7,181 nucleotides of DNA, from NCBI GenBank assembly GCA_027064665.1, contig JAMOPH010000362.1:1-7181 (forward strand), written 5' to 3'. Position numbers and translations under genes: made by a program. The notes beneath the pieces are model-generated. The model ran no database searches, had not been told where the DNA came from, and saw only the letters and a list, made by a program, of their open reading frames with translations. Below, piece after piece: positions 6,612-7,181 of the stretch (position 1 is the stretch's first letter; each line of letters starts with the position of its first letter). The DNA is from a bacterium (GTDB taxonomy: Bacteria > UBP14 > UBA6098 > B30-G16).

Positions 6612-6772
6612 CATCTTCGGCGAAGCGCCCGCGCGAAAGATAATCCCCGATTTCAGAAAAGGTGTCCCTCTCTGCTGTTCTGCCCACCCAAAATTTGCGC
6701 CCCGTTTGTTGTCCCTGCTCGTTCCCTGAAAAAACATCATTGAGTTGTTTCAGACGGTGCTGCCGAACCGGG
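6612..6772. other. Convergent intergenic region, 161 bp
   Basis: It lies between the stop codons of the kinase (plus) and the second T9SS-type protein (minus). I see no convincing gene. Reading frames here encode low-complexity, basic peptides overlapping the kinase end. Apart from the hairpin at 6726-6753 it holds only short GC-rich palindromes around 6617-6636 (such as GGCG-AAG-CGCC), too weak to be a clear terminator for the kinase. Confidence 0.5.
6726..6753 (-). terminator. Weak terminator-like hairpin after the second T9SS-type gene
   Basis: The arms CTGAAAAAAC (6726-6735) and GTTGTTTCAG (6744-6753) pair over 10 positions with one mismatch around an 8-base loop. It begins about 20 bases after the minus-strand stop at 6773-6775. 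On the minus strand the T-run sits inside the second arm and not after it, so it is not a canonical intrinsic terminator. It could stall or protect the message ends of both convergent genes. Confidence 0.4.
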
Positions 6773-7181
6773 CTATTTGATATACAGGATTTTTGTTGCG
6801 GCGGAGGAGTTTTCGGACCTGACCACGGCGAAATACACTCCCGCAGGGATACCGCCCGGTGTCCAGCGGAGTTTCAGTATGCCGGGGATGGCTTTGCCGC
6901 TGTAAATCCTGCTGACGCACCTGCCGGAAAGGTCAACGATGTTCACATCAATCCGCTCGTTTTTGGGGACGGATATTTCTATCAGTGCGGCATCGTTGAA
7001 GGGATTTGGCGAAACCGCCACAGCAAGGCGCTCCGGAATCCACTTGCCGCCCTCAAGCACCGATGCCCATCCGTAATTGGTGACCCGAAAATCATCAACA
7101 TACCAGCCCTCACGGACAACGGCGCCGTCGGTGCCGAAGCGAAGCCGCAGACGAACATATCCGCTGTCGCTGAGAGCGAAT
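6773..7181 (-). CDS. Secreted protein with C-terminal T9SS-type sorting domain, N-terminus outside the window
   Basis: The reverse-strand frame is open from the window edge to the TAG at 6773-6775, showing the last 135 residues. Residues 1-31 of the visible part (RLRLRFGTDG, then EGWYVDDFRV) match the end of a beta-jelly-roll of the kind found in MAM-like domains and next to secreted peptidases, where a GW-Y-(I/V)-DD motif is typical. Residues 54-135 form the sorting domain: VSPNPFN, IVDLSGR, LKLRWTPGG and AGVYFAVV, ending ILYIK. A GTG at 7058-7060 could start a short frame, but in-frame coding similarity continues upstream of it, so it is not the true start. The enzymatic part, if any, lies outside the window. 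With the 1187-aa protein this makes two likely T9SS cargo proteins near each other. Confidence 0.85.
   Translation of the reverse strand, partial: FALSDSGYVRLRLRFGTDGAVVREGWYVDDFRVTNYGWASVLEGGKWIPERLAVAVSPNPFNDAALIEISVPKNERIDVNIVDLSGRCVSRIYSGKAIPGILKLRWTPGGIPAGVYFAVVRSENSSAATKILYIK

Noticed and set aside
6502..6740. Short frames on both strands over the kinase end and the convergent spacer (75 and 71 codons)
   Set aside because: They overlap the conserved C-terminus of the kinase, have no SD, and look like translated non-coding DNA.
1..7181. CRISPR array, insertion sequence, tRNA or phage genes
   Set aside because: I found no regular short direct repeats with spacers, no inverted terminal repeats with a transposase, and no tRNA-like cloverleaf on either strand by eye.

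Overview
This window most likely comes from a bacterium of the FCB superphylum or a neighbouring candidate phylum. Two proteins end in a C-terminal domain of the type IX secretion (T9SS) sorting / FlgD Ig-like kind, with the motif N-x-P-x-P-F-N near its start and S/A-G-V-Y-F near its end. It looks unlike typical Bacteroidetes. The cleanest promoter is a textbook sigma-70 site (TTGACA, 16 bp, TATTAT), and purine-rich Shine-Dalgarno sequences precede the genes, whereas Bacteroidetes usually lack both. Base composition is moderately GC-rich by eye. The phylum assignment is inference.

Layout from left to right: (1) 1-1000, minus: an aspartate-aminotransferase-like fold-type I PLP enzyme, cut off at its C-terminus by the window edge. 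(2) 1001-1136: a compact junction holding the intrinsic terminator of the next gene and, just beyond it, the promoter and SD of the aminotransferase. (3) 1137-4700, minus: a 1187-residue secreted protein with a signal peptide, a large N-terminal beta-rich domain, about six Ig-like modules and a T9SS-type sorting domain. (4) 4719-5573, minus: a 284-residue exported or membrane-anchored beta-rich protein of unknown function, 18 bp upstream of the large gene and probably co-transcribed with it. (5) 5574-5681: a 108 bp divergent promoter region with an 8-bp direct repeat. (6) 5682-6611, plus: a PfkB-family phosphosugar kinase with intact active-site motifs. (7) 6612-6772: a convergent intergenic region with one imperfect hairpin. 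(8) 6773-7181, minus: the C-terminal 135 residues of a second secreted T9SS-type protein, cut off by the window edge.

The aminotransferase (amino-acid metabolism) and PfkB kinase (sugar phosphate metabolism) look like ordinary housekeeping genes with their own promoters. The 284-aa plus 1187-aa pair is the accessory unit: an exported small protein followed by a large surface or secreted Ig-repeat protein, ended by a strong terminator. No mobile element, CRISPR array, tRNA or rRNA is visible. I do not see a clearly new system. The least explained item is the 284-aa partner of the Ig-repeat protein.
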